Assembly: GCA_027422505.1 (NCBI GenBank)
Contig: JAPQWV010000747.1
Coordinates: forward strand, 180,001-244,000
Reading direction: 5' to 3'
DNA length: 64,000 bases
Origin: Craterostigma plantagineum
Lineage: Eukaryota > Streptophyta > Magnoliopsida > Lamiales > Linderniaceae
In this document: in pieces, positions 23,295 to 34,657 of the stretch
How positions within the stretch are numbered: the stretch's first letter is position 1
Layout: every line of letters starts with the position of its first letter
Notes under the pieces: generated by a model
Databases searched by the model: none
The model's input: only the letters and a program-made list of their open reading frames with translations
What the model was told of the DNA's origin: nothing
Made by a program: the position numbers and the translations under genes

Positions 23295-24560
23295 TCAGTT
23301 GCACCTGAGTCAATAATCCATCCTTATTAAAATCAGAAGATAGGGTATTTATGAAAGCACCTGCCATCATGTCTTGGTTGGCTTCACCTTGACTTTCCTT
23401 TTCAAGCAATTTCATTAACTTGCTGTATTGCATTATGGATAGGTTAGGAGTTATTGTTTCAGAGGTATTTTGGTTTGTTTCTGCCAGATTTGCTGTTTTA
23501 TTTTGATTCCAGTTGGAACCTTTTTTGGCACTGTTGTAACTTTGATTATTTCTATTTGGCTTACCAAAGAGTTTATAGCATTTTTCAATAGAATGACCTT
23601 TAATGCCACAGTGTTTGCAGATCAGAATATTATTATTAGTACTGTTATAACTACTAGTAGTGTTTTTGGTAACTATTAGGATTACCTATAAGCTTATAAC
23701 ACTTTTCTATTGAGTGCCCCTTAATACCACAGAATTTACAAATGATAGGATTTTGAAACATACTGTTTTGACCAGACTTGTTAAAAGCTTATTCAAGAAA
23801 ATAGAAGTGTTATTATCAGATACACTAGTAACACCCCTATGAGACTCTTCCCTACTCACCATGTTATAAGCATGAAGAACATTTGGCAATGGTTGGTACA
23901 ACAGGATGTTGCTTCTTATAAAACTGTAGCTTTCATTTAGACCCATCAAGAACTGCATAAGTTTTTGTTCTTCATTTATAACATGTTGGTGTTCACTTGC
24001 TTTGCAAGTGCAGATTGGTCCTGTGGTTAAAGCTTCCAGCTCATCCCACAGATGCTGTAATTTGGAGAAGTATATTGACACACTATCATTTGCTTGCTTC
24101 AAACCATATATAGACTGTTGCAGACTAAACTTCCTAGACCCATCAATATTTTTGAAGGTTTTTTCAAGGGACTCCCACACTTTTGAGGCAAACTTAGCAC
24201 AGGTATACCTAATTCTTAGTTCATTACTAAGGGAATTTAGGAGCCAAGACAATACTATTGCATTACACCTTTCCCAGTCACTGATTAATTCATTATCATC
24301 AGGGACTGGTACTGTGCCATGAACAAAGCCAGACTTGTTCTTAGCAGTGAGTGCAAGTAGTATTGAGTTGCTCCAATAAGAATATTTTCAGATCCAGTGA
24401 GGGTAACATTGGTAATGTTTGTTACTGTTAGGTCAGACTGACTTATGAACAAAGGACTCCTAGGATTGATTTTTAGTTCAGGATTGTTTGCTGTAGGATT
24501 TAGTGTAGGTGAGTCAGACTGCACATTCTGCTCACTTTCATTATCTAAGAGATGCTCCAT
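23295..24560 (-). pseudogene. Copia gag fragment with two zinc knuckles
   Basis: The gag of a different Copia lineage from elements A, B and C starts at ATG 24560 (MEHLLDNESEQN). It continues through the UBN2-type gag core (WLLNSLSNELRIRYTCAKFA, ISYFSKLQ-type region, LMQFLMGLNESY; 24252-23800). CCHC knuckles are present twice: CKFCGIKGHSIEKC (about 23745-23704) and a near copy CKHCGIKGHSIEKC (about 23619-23578). The frame is broken near 24255 and 23770. Protease, integrase, RT and RNase H are all missing, and the fragment ends at the junction with the carboxypeptidase pseudogene. Confidence 0.85.
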
Positions 24561-24900
24561 ATTGTTGGAGATTGTATTAAGTTTTACTTATATGAGGGAG
24601 GATTTTAGACTAGGCACACAGACAGAACTGCAAGTAACTAGTCACTCAGAGTCACAGATAAGAGTAAGGGAAAGATATAACCGAATGATGCCGATCCACA
24701 GAGTGTGCAATTTTCTGAGCTGGTGATGTTCCAGTCTCAGTTGAATATGTCCGAGGCTTAATTCAGAAACTGTCACACAGACAACAAGTAGTTATCAGAA
24801 ATCAGATTAACCACAGTGAGTTAATCGAAAAAAACGAAACGAATCACAGATTGTCACTCAGATTCAATCTTGATCTAAAGAAATACAGCCAGCCAGTTAG

Positions 24901-24912
24901 GCTCTGATACCA
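24901..24912 (-). other. Primer binding site of the truncated Copia element
   Basis: The minus strand reads TGGTATCAGAGC, complementary to initiator tRNA-Met, directly after an LTR end. It fixes the orientation of the gag fragment. Confidence 0.85.
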
Positions 24913-25540
24913 TGTTAAAATACAGATTTACAGTGTTTCAAGCGGAAATTGTATACACAGATTAACACAAGTCTCAAGTCCTCAGATTATGTCACAATCT
25001 ACAAGCTTATTCAATATCAAATACAAGAACAGAAACACTTATCTGTAGCGTGCTCTGGTACACAAATGTCGCAGCTAGGGTTTTATGTCGAAGACAGGGA
25101 CTATCTACACGGAGGCGACAGAATGTCGACTACGTGCTTGAAGAGAAAAAAGTGACTGGAATACTGAGAGGAATCTCAGATCTAAGGCAAGAGAAGGCTG
25201 TGAATTGCACAGATGAAGATTATAGACTCTGAGATGAAGAGATTGAGCACACAGATGAAAAAAGGAGAAAAATTAGGGTTGTTCGAGATTTCTGGTGAGT
25301 ATCGAGATGATGAGGTAGAACTTCTCAACTTTTGCTTAAGGTGTGAAGAAAAATTGCGGGATAGTCCCTGAAGATTAAAACGACATTCAAATAAACCCTA
25401 GTGCTTTTGTTTTAGCCCATTGAATTTCAACCTGATCAAATAACAGCCCAGTTATGTAGAACTGGGTCGTTAAAGACCTTATGGGCCTGGATGAATATTT
25501 TCGGCCCAGTCATTGTGTAATAAAATGTTTTTGGCTTAGA
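24913..25540 (-). repeat. Likely 5' LTR of the truncated Copia element
   Basis: The sequence begins TGTTAAAATACAG immediately beyond the PBS, so it is the 5' LTR on the minus strand. Its outer end is uncertain because no second LTR exists to compare with; it stops somewhere before the response-regulator fragment at 25599. Confidence 0.55.
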
Positions 25541-25598
25541 AGAGTACTTGATCCAATTAAGGATCTACTTTCTACAATCTTTATTATCTATTAGCAGC

Positions 25599-25727
25599 AT
25601 GTCTTCTCTTTCAAACGCCATTTCAGTCGATATTGATGTTTCGGACCATTTTCCAGTGAGATTGAGAGTGCTTCTTGTTGTGCCTAATCTCACTTGTCTT
25701 AGGGTTTTGTCCGGCATGCTCAATAAC
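25599..25727 (+). pseudogene. Response-regulator fragment, copy A
   Basis: This is the first exon of a type-B response regulator-like gene, cut short. MSSLSNAISVDIDVSDHF is followed by RLRVLLVVPNLTCLRVLSGML, parallel to copies at 32896 and 50191. The acidic pair of the receiver domain is gone (VVPN in place of VDHN). Homology ends after about 129 bp, where unrelated AT-rich sequence (TGTTTTAAAAAGC) starts. The remaining exons are missing. Confidence 0.78.
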
Positions 25728-26539
25728 CAGTGTTTTAAAAAGCACAGTATAGCACGTTATAGCGCAAATTTTTCCTGAAACTCGTTATAGCGCAATAAAA
25801 AAGCATTTTTACTTTCTTTTTATTTTTAAATTTTTTTTCAGTATTTTATTTTTATTTTTATTTTTACTTTGAAACTTGGTTAGAATAGGCATGAAAAGGA
25901 AAGAAAACGTTTTTATTATATTTTCAGAAGATAATGATAAATACAAACTAGGCTATGAATATTGAAGCTATTATTTCAATGCAGATACGGCCATATGCAT
26001 GCAGAATCTTCTTTCAAAAAGAGAGCTAGAGACTGTTAAGCAAAGTTAAATGGGTAATTCTCTTGGCTCACTCTTTTCTATGTGCACCCCTTAACTGTAT
26101 AAATGATACAAAATGTTTATTATATGAGCCAAGACAATGATCATCAAGCCGAATAATTAAACTATGCCATGTCAGCATCTCTCTAAGTCTAATGCTTATA
26201 TATTATGCGTTCATTGATCATCTGATGACTGGGGAATGTGGCATGCGTTCGATGAAGAAGAAACTTAATTGAAAACTCGATTCATTCAGTTCAGATGATC
26301 GACGACGGAGGGTTGATGATCATTTTCCTCTTGGCCGATAAACATTGTATCATTATTTGCTGAATGTAATACCATTACCTTTTTCTTACTATTTTTGAAT
26401 AATTATCCAATATTTTCTTTTACGGGCACCTGGGTTACGGGTCGTTCTCCAATAATTAGATAGCAATAAAATTATTATCTCTCCCAATGAAAAAGGATAA
26501 CGTTTCAAAACTTAAAGACAAAAATTTTCGGTTTGTTGT
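25728..26539. other. AT-rich spacer with the 3' flank of response-regulator copy A
   Basis: Non-coding. Positions about 26310-26390 (TTGATGATCATTTTC, then CCGATAAACATTGTATCAT) resemble the sequence downstream of the copy B stop (40440-40500), so the 3' end of copy A is still in place although its exons 2-6 are lost. GTTATAGCGC occurs twice (25762, 25792). Confidence 0.55.
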
Positions 26540-27005
26540 TGTTGGTTCCGGTGTTGGCGTCCGGTCGGTGGCGCTCGTAAAACTCGGACAGAGTTTCGGC
26601 TTACTACGTCGAAGTCGAGGCACGTACGTCGTACGCTTTCCGTAAGACGTTATTGCCCCGTATTTCAGTGCCTCGGGTTATCGCAATACGTCCCGAAGAT
26701 ACAACGACTTCAGGATTTCGAAACGTCGCACACCGTATCGAAATTATCGGGCGAATCTACTAAAGACTCGAGCCTTTCTTGCTTATTATTAACTTGGACT
26801 ACTATGCACTAACTCTAGAATGCTTGTGTGTGATGTCAATTTCCTATGTTGTGGGGAACCTATATATAGATGTAGGAACATTATCAAAGGGTATAAGTCC
26901 AAAAGTTGCATTTTCTATATGTGTCTCTTACATGGAGAGACATGCCTTTTAGATTGTACCCTTTTCAATTGTACCTCTTTATTAATTCATTCAAAAATTC
27001 CAACA
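26540..27005 (-). repeat. 3' LTR of Copia A
   Basis: It runs TGTTGGTTCCGG ... ATTCCAACA on the plus strand, 466 bp. A TATATATAG run (about 26861) lies in the likely promoter part. Confidence 0.92.
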
Positions 27006-27498
27006 ATCCCCCACATGAATGACATTAATGCACATTGACTCTGGCAAGAAAGTCCCGACGACCCATCACTGCATCGGGATAGTAGCTTGTGGCTTTGAAC
27101 CTTCCCTAGTGAAATACTATCGGATTTACTCGCTGCTCAGTGAACGTGATGTCTTGAACTGGCGGCTTTTTGTGTAAACCAAGACAACAGTACACACACA
27201 ATGATGAGTCTGATCTCTTTTCGATTCTCACGTTGTGTCCGTTTCGGCCGTGGACCATATCTCCGATTCATAAGTGTTTTCCATTGAAGCGGCCCCACTT
27301 CACACTTATATAGGTGATCGACTATTAGGACTTAATCCTGGAGTAGCCCGAAATACTCCACCAATTTGGTATAGTCATCATTAAAAGCATACGTGCTTAC
27401 CCTAACCACACGTCATCGGGAAATTACTTGGGCAGCTGTCGAGAATGGACTTTATTAGTTTCCAAGTATACTACTGAACTAATCACAGCTTAGTTGTC

Positions 27499-30400
27499 TC
27501 ATTGAACCAAGTTCGTGGGATCTCCACTCATCGAGGTTGAGTTACCACTGCTTTTGTTCTTTACTGTGTGGATTTTTAGTCCCATTCCCCTTACTGCGTT
27601 TTCTAACTGATCTCTAGCTATGCCTTTTGTGAGCGGATCCGCAATATTTTCCTTTGACTTTACATAGTCGGTGGAAATTATTCCGCTAGAGATAAGCTGT
27701 CTTACGGTGTTATGCCTCCGACGAATGTGCCGAGACTTACCGTTATACATACAGTTCTGTGCCCTGTCGATAGCCGCCATGCTATCGCAGTGAATCATAA
27801 TTGGTGGCACAGGTTTATTCCAACACGGAATATCCTCCAAAAATTCCGAAGCCATTCTGCTTCTTCGCCGGCTTTATCTAGTGCGATGAACTCCGACTCC
27901 ATTGTGGATCGAGCTATGCACGTTTGTTTGGAGGACTTCCAAGAAACCGCTCCTCCACCGATGGTAAATATATAACCACTCGTGGATTTGGAGTCTTTAT
28001 TATCAGATATCCAATTCGCATCGCAATACCCTTCTAGTACCGCGGGATATCTCGAGTATTGTATGCCGTGATTAATAGTGTGCTTCAAATATCTTAGCAC
28101 TCTTCTTAGCGCTACCCAATGGCTACTACCCGGGTTACTCGTAAACCTACTCAGTTTACTAATTGAGTACGCTATGTCAGGTCGAGTGCAGTTAGACAAA
28201 TACATCAGACTGCCAATCACCCGAGCGTATTCGAGTTGCGATACGGGCTCTCCTCTATTTTGGCTAAGTGTACATTAGTATCCACAGGTGTCTTAGCCGG
28301 AGGATCATCGAAGGCGTTAAATCTTTTTAACACGCTCTCAACATAGTGAGATTGTGTAATCACAATTCCTTCGGACGTCTTAGAGACATTTATTCCCAAA
28401 ATGACGTCAGCCAAACCCATATCCTTCATACTGAAATAATTTTTCAGCATATTCTTTGTATTCACGATTATTTTGTGACTGCTTCCCATGATTAACATGT
28501 CGTCTACGTAAAGACAGACAATCACAAACTCATCGGGTGTGCCTTTATATAAACACATTTATCACATTCATTAATCTTAAATCCATTCGACAGCATCGTC
28601 ATGTCGAACTTCTCGTGCCACTGTTTCGGTGCTTGCTTAAGCCCGTAAAGTGACTTCACGAGTCTGCACACTTTATTTTCCTGCCCGGGTACAATAAACC
28701 CTTCGGGCTGTCTCATGTATATTTCTTCCTCAAGTTCCCCATTTAGAAAGGCCGTTTTCACGTCCATCTGGTGTATCTCGAGGTCATACAGCGCTGCTAT
28801 AGCGATCAAGACCCGTATGGATGTAATCCTTGTCACGGGTGAGTAGGTATCGAAGAAATCGTACCCTTCCTTTTGATTAAATCCTTTAGCTACTAAACGA
28901 GCTTTATATTTTTCGATTGATCCATCGGTCTTAAGTTTCCTTTTAAGGACCCATTTGCATCCTAAAGGCTTACACCCCTTTGGGAGGTCTACCAGCTCCC
29001 ACGTATGGTTTTGCATAATGGACTCAATCTCGCTGTTCACAGCTTCTTTTCAGAACGGAGCTTCTGGACTAGACAATGCCTCTTGCAAAGTCCGTGGTTC
29101 ATCATCTAACATATATGTTAGGAAGTCAGGCCCAAACGATTTGGCCGTTCTCTTACGTTTGCTTTGCCGTGGTTCCTCGTTTTCTTGAGGTGAACTCTCC
29201 ACGGCATCGTAAGTTCGCTTCTTATATCTTATTTCTTTCTTTTCCTTATTTGGGAAAATATTCTCGAAGAATACAGCGTTCCTCGACTCAAATATCATCC
29301 CTGCATTCATTTCAGGATTTTCTGATTTGTGCACTAGAAATCTATATGCACTACTGTTATTAGCATATCCAATGAAAATGCAATCAACAGTCTTGGGTCC
29401 TATCTTAACCTGTTTAGGTTTAGGTACTTCGACCTTTGCTAGGCACCCCCACACTTTCAGGTAATTGTAGGACGGAGCCCTACCTTTCCACAGTTCGTAT
29501 GGTGTCTTTCTTTCTTTTTGTGTGGCACCATATTCAGAATGCGATTTGCCGAGAGGATTGCTTCCCCCCACAAGTTCTGAGGTTGCCCAGAACTGATCAA
29601 CATAGCATTCATCATCTCCTTAAGAGACCTATTTTTGCGTTCAGCAACGCCGTTTGACTGAGGTGAATAAGGCGCGGTTGTTTGATGAATAATGCCGTGC
29701 TCTTGGCAAAATTCTTCGAACGGCGCCACGTATTCTCCTCCTCTATCACTTCGAATTCTTTTAATTCTTGAGTTTAGTTGATTTTCAACTTCACTCTTAT
29801 ATCTTTTGAAGGCATCAAGAGCCTCGTCCTTGCCACTTAACAGATATACGTAGCAAAATCTCGTGCAATCATCGATAAAAGTAATAAAGTACTTTTTCCC
29901 ACCTCTAGTCTGCACGACTTCAGATCACATATATCTGTATGGATTAGTTCTAGAGGCGCACTGCTTCTCTCAACAGAGAAGAACGGTGCCTTGGCCATTT
30001 TTGCCTCGACACAGATTTCACACTTTTGTTGTGTGTCGACTTCCATTTGTGGAAGCAGGTTTAAACTTATTAACTTTTTTATTTTATTTAAACCCACGTG
30101 TCCTAATCTATGATGCCATAAATTGGAACACTCAACCAAGTAAGATGAACTTTCTTTATTATTATCAGCGAGCTTAATCTCGCGTATTACAGGCATTACA
30201 TTCATCTTAACGAGCCCCTTCTCGAGGTAGCCCTTTCCTATGAAATGACCGTTTTTGGTCAGTACATATTTATCACTCTCAAACACCTGCCTAAATCCGG
30301 CTTTGCTCAACAGGGAGCCGGACACCAAGTTCTTACGGATGTCTGGCACATGCAGCACGTCCACAAGAGTCAGTTCCTTGCCCGAGGTCATCTTCAGCAC

Positions 30401-31478
30401 TACCCTCCCTAATCCGACGATGTCGGAGGTGGCTGCGTTGCCCATAAATAGCTTCCTGCCTGAGATAGGGATGTAGGTTGAAAACATCTCCTTATCAGAA
30501 CAGATGTGGCGAGTCGCTCCAGAGTCGATATACCACGACCTAGGATTGTCTACCACGTTGGCCTCGTATACGACGGCGGCTAGGTCCATCTCTGTCAGAT
30601 CTGTCCCCGACTTTGCCTCGGTCAAGTGAGCTTGGTCCTTTTTGCTCTCTTTTCTTCAACCGACAGTCTTTGGCCATATGCCCAGGTTTGTCGCAGTTGT
30701 AGCAGTTGCCCCTTATTTTGTTCGGCTTCTGCTGCGTCGTATTAGGCCTCTTGCGCTTTTTTGCCGGTGCTAGACTCGGCCAGGTTCGCACGTACCTCGA
30801 CACTACCCCTTTTGTTCTTGGCCTCGATCCTTCGATTATCTTCTTCGATTCGAAGCCTCACGATTAGGTCCTCAAGCCCCATTTCCTTACGCTTGTGCTT
30901 GAGGTAGTTCTTGAAGTCCTTCCACAGGGGCGGCAGCTTCTCTATTATGGCAGCTACCTGGAAGGATTCGCTGATCTGCATATTCTCCGCGTGTGTATAT
31001 CGTGGATTATCAGTTGCAGATCACGGACCTGGTCCAATACTGGTTTGGAGTCGGTCATCTTATAGTCCAAAAACCTGCCGACAATGAATTTCTTCAGTCC
31101 GGCATCATCGGTTTTGTACTTTTTGTCCAACGAGTCCCACAACTCTTTAGCAGTTTTAGCGACCGCATAGACGTTGTATAGGGAGTCGTCCAAGGCGTTC
31201 AAAATATAGTTACGACACATGAAATCATTATGATTCCACGTGTCCAACGCCGCCTGTTGTTGTTCGTCAACTTCGGGTGCGTCGTCGTCTGCGGCGCCGT
31301 TGGCATTCACCTGGGGCGGGAGCTCTTTCAGAAAGCGCACCAGGTTCAAAGTTGTGAGATAAAACAGCATCTTCTGTTGCCATCTCTTGAAATCCGCCCC
31401 GTTGAATTTCGCCGGCCTTTCGGCGTGGTTGCTTCCCGTCAGCGGTACGGCGATGGGGATAGTCGCTATTGTTGCCAT
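27499..31478 (-). pseudogene. Copia A gag-pol, frame-broken
   Basis: The polyprotein region reads from ATG 31478 (MATIATIPIAVPLTG). Gag has FKRWQQKMLFYLTTLNL and a knuckle CYNCDKPGHMAKDC (30704-30663). The aspartic protease shows [10 protein letters not shown] (Asp about 30526) and the GAG-pre-integrase block shows [10 protein letters not shown]. Integrase has [17 protein letters not shown] and the SPQSNGVAERKNR segment. RT has QMDVKTAFLNGELEEEIYM and CLYVDDMLI (about 28510), and RNase H ends at 27499 with KENIADPLTKG. The chain is split by frame changes near 30970, 30600, 29880, 29500, 29045, 28540, 28220 and 27830. As assembled it cannot make a full polyprotein. Confidence 0.92.
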
Positions 31479-31505
31479 CGATCAGACAGAATAACGTCTT
31501 ACGAT

Positions 31506-31973
31506 TGTTGGTTCCGGTGTTGGCGTCCGGTCGGTGGCGCTCGTAAAACTCGGACAGAGTTTCGGCTTACTACGTCGAAGTCGAGGCACGTACGTCGTAC
31601 GCTTTCCGTAAGACGTTATTGCCCCGTATTTCAGTGCCTCGGGTTATCGCAATACGTCCCGAAGATACAACGACTTCAGGAATTTCGAAACGTCGCACAC
31701 CGTATCGAAATTATCGGGCGAATCTACTAAAGACTCGAGCCTTTCTTGCTTATTATTAACTTGGACTACTATGCACTAACTCTAGAATGCTTGTGTGTGA
31801 TGTCAATTTCCTATGTTGTGGGGAACCTATATATAGATGTAGGAACATTATCAAAGGGTATAAGTCCAAAAGTTGCATTTTCTAGATGTGTCTCTTAACA
31901 TGGAGAGACATGCCTTTTAGATTGTACCCTTTTCAATTGTACATCTTTATTAATTCATTCAAAAATTCCAACA
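31506..31973 (-). repeat. 5' LTR of Copia A
   Basis: This 468-bp LTR matches 26540-27005 with only a few changes (for example GTACATC for GTACCTC, and one-base length differences). The gag ATG lies only 28 bases from it, and no TGGTATCAGA-type primer site is seen between. Confidence 0.92.
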
Positions 31974-31978
31974 GTTGT

Positions 31979-32895
31979 AACAACCGACATTGCCAATAAG
32001 GTGGCGAGTTTCCACAATTTTATTAGTGGGCGTTATGGAAATAAGGCATAGATTGAGGGTTTTAAATGTGTATTCCCCATAAATAGGCATAGTTTGACGA
32101 AATAGCCCTTCGTCCGCATGAAATCATATGTCCCACGAATTATGTCGTCCTCTATGTCCCAATTGATCAGATCCGATGAATTTTAAATCATGTGGTTCAC
32201 AAAATTTCTTTTCTATTTATTTATTCTTTTAATCCTATATTACATCAAATCATAAAATCATCGAAGGTGAATTATATGTTAAAAAATAAATAAAAAAGAA
32301 TCGTTTTAGCAAAGTGAGACATGAAATGAGACATGGATTAGAGATCGTGGGAAACCTGCCATCTTTCTCGTATCATTTAAAATTGCATACTGTGGCTAAT
32401 CAATATTTATTAATTTACAAAATTTTCGCATTTAAGAACTACTTAATACTACAACATTTCATTTAAGAAGTGAAATAAAACCATCTTATGGTTTAAGACG
32501 ATATATACAAAGATGGTTAGAAATATGTGTTGAGGTGGGACACGAAGATAATATTTCTGTATGATAATATTGTTTGTCCGGCGAACTTATTGAAACAAGA
32601 AAGTCGGATTATTCCTTAATATTAGCCGATTATTACAGTTCGCTAGAGTCGTCAATTATGTTGAATTAATGCCATATTTAATTAATAAACACATAATTAA
32701 TGACATGTTCATACATATTTTTTTAAATACGGTAATTAACAAAAAAATACTAGTAAATTAAAATTTTAAAATTTAATAATCAACTTTTTTTAAGGCGGCA
32801 GGCTCCAAGTTTTAAAGCCCGCGATTGATAGCTCTACTCATCGTATTATATCACCTTTTACTCTGTCAAGAATCCAAAGATACATACCATTCATC
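31979..32895 (+). promoter_or_regulatory. Upstream region of response-regulator copy B
   Basis: AT-rich and non-coding. The segment around 32835-32890 (CTCATCGTATTATATCACC) is repeated upstream of the ghost copy at about 45585, so it belongs to the duplicated unit. Confidence 0.5.
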
Positions 32896-33915
32896 ATGTC
32901 CTCTTCTTCTCTCGTAAACCCTAATGTTGCTTTTTCAGTCCATTTCCCATTCGACCTCAGAGTGCTTCTTGTCGACCATAACCCCAATTGTCTTAGGGTT
33001 TTGGCCCAAATGCTCGGAAACTGCCGCTACTGTGGTAATATAATTTGAATATCAACGCAGAAAATAACCCTAGTTATTTCAATTCTTGTTTTAATTCTCT
33101 ATGTTCTCCTGAACTCATCCCATTTCTATCAAGAAAACGTTATTACTTTCAAATCTTGTTTTTTAAATCTTTGAAAAGAAGAAGAAAAAGTCTTGTTTTT
33201 TAATTCTCTCTCTCTTTTTTTTTTTTTTTATGTAACAATTAAAAAAAAACCTATGGGTTTTCTATGATCAGTGACGGAATGCAACCGAGGCGAAGCTGCG
33301 CTGGCACTTCTCAGAGCAAACAAGGGCATATTCGACATTGTTATGGGCCGACCTATGCACGGAAACGCTCGCACTCCTCGATAGTGTTCGCCGTGAGATG
33401 CCCGGTCTTCCTTTTATCAGTGAGTTGCGCTTCTTTCTTTTCTTTTTTCTCAGAAATATGTCTTCCTTTATTAATTACGTTCAATAATCTAATAGTGTAC
33501 TCTAACTGACTTTATTATGTCTTCTTCTTCGTTCGCAGTGATGTCTTACGACAACCGTCCAAGCGTCGTACTCGACTGCATTCAGAGAGGCGCTTGCGAT
33601 TATCTGATTAAACCAATTCATAAAGAAGTTCTATCGACCGTATGGATCCACGTCGCTCGGAGGAAGATGGCCGCAATTTCGCTCGCGAGAAATTTCGACG
33701 GAAAAAAGTCGTCAGATCAAATTATTCGAAAGGATCATCATTATTATTCCTCTTCGAAGGCGCTCGAGGATTCTGCTAATAGGAGGAAGAGGGCCGCCGA
33801 GGACGTCGAAGAAAGAGGAGAATTAAATTGCAAAAATTACACGTCTTCGGGGAAGAAGCCGAGAGTGCTTTGGAACGACAACGAACTCCACGCGAAATTC
33901 GTCGACGCCGTTACC

Positions 33916-34548
33916 TGATGGGATCCAGCCTTGCAAAAGCCGCCCACCAAAAGAAAAAAAAAATAAAATAATATTATTAATATTATATTATAATATTATT
34001 TTATATATATATAATAAAATAATGAAAGGTTTATATTGAAGGGCGACGCGGCGCATTCCTGACCATTCGTTTCGAGTGGTCCAGAAGAGCTGAAGACATC
34101 TATAAATAGGCTGAGCTTCTTCAGTTATTATCATCACAAGCTCATTCGAGTTTTACTAAATAGAGAGAAGTAGTTCGAGTGAATTGTGAGGTTATCAATT
34201 CAGGTAGAAACTGATAGGGTTCCACATCCACAGAGAGGTGTGAGGTAAACACGAGTGGTAAAAGTGAGATAGTAAAAATTCGAGGGTTGTAATTTTTACT
34301 ATATTGAAGATTTTGCCGACTCGGCCGTGGTTTTTCCCTCTTCGTTAACAGAGGGTTTTCCACGTTAAAATTCTGGTGTTCTTTCTTACCTTACGGTAAT
34401 TTTATTTTTACCGTGGTAGTTACTGTGCGGGTCCCACCAAATTTACCTCGTGGGTCCCACTTCTCCCGATCGTCGTACCGAGCCAAACCGGGACCAGTTC
34501 TGCTGCGGGGCCCACTGACCACCGCGGGGCCCACCACCATTCCCAACA
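33916..34548 (+). repeat. 5' LTR of Copia B
   Basis: It runs TGATGGGATCC ... TTCCCAACA, 633 bp. A clear TATA box TATAAATAGG lies at 34101-34110 and should start the element's transcript about 30 bases later. Confidence 0.95.
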
Positions 34549-34550
34549 AG

Positions 34551-34563
34551 TGGTATCAGAGCC
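34551..34563 (+). other. Primer binding site of Copia B
   Basis: TGGTATCAGAGCC follows the LTR after two bases and is complementary to the 3' end of initiator tRNA-Met. Confidence 0.92.
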
Positions 34564-34657
34564 TGATAGTATTCTGAGTATGCTCTGTGGTTGCAGCTTT
34601 GACTGATCTTCCACATCAGAAAAGATACTAGTAGGTTGCTGGTAGATTTTGACGGCC

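Larger units (their letters stand above)
26540..31973 (-). mobile_element. Copia retrotransposon A
   Basis: This is a full-length 5.4 kb Ty1/Copia element on the minus strand. It is bounded by a perfect target duplication GTTGT (26535-26539 and 31974-31978) and by LTRs of 466 and 468 bp. Its internal order is gag, protease, integrase, RT, RNase H, which is the Copia order. A polypurine tract (minus strand TGTGGGGGAT) abuts the 3' LTR. The LTRs differ at only a handful of positions, so the insertion is young. Confidence 0.95.

Noticed and set aside
23295..25540. A simple Copia insertion in the carboxypeptidase gene
   Set aside because: There is only one LTR, no target duplication, no pol, and the rest of the carboxypeptidase gene is not on the other side.
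27200..27300. A host gene fragment between RNase H and the LTR of Copia A
   Set aside because: The same block (CGGCC-TGGACCATATC) occurs in Copia C, so it belongs to the element family.
31230..31730. Plus-strand 166-codon frame across the gag start and LTR of Copia A
   Set aside because: It crosses an LTR border and is antisense to gag; no plausible protein.
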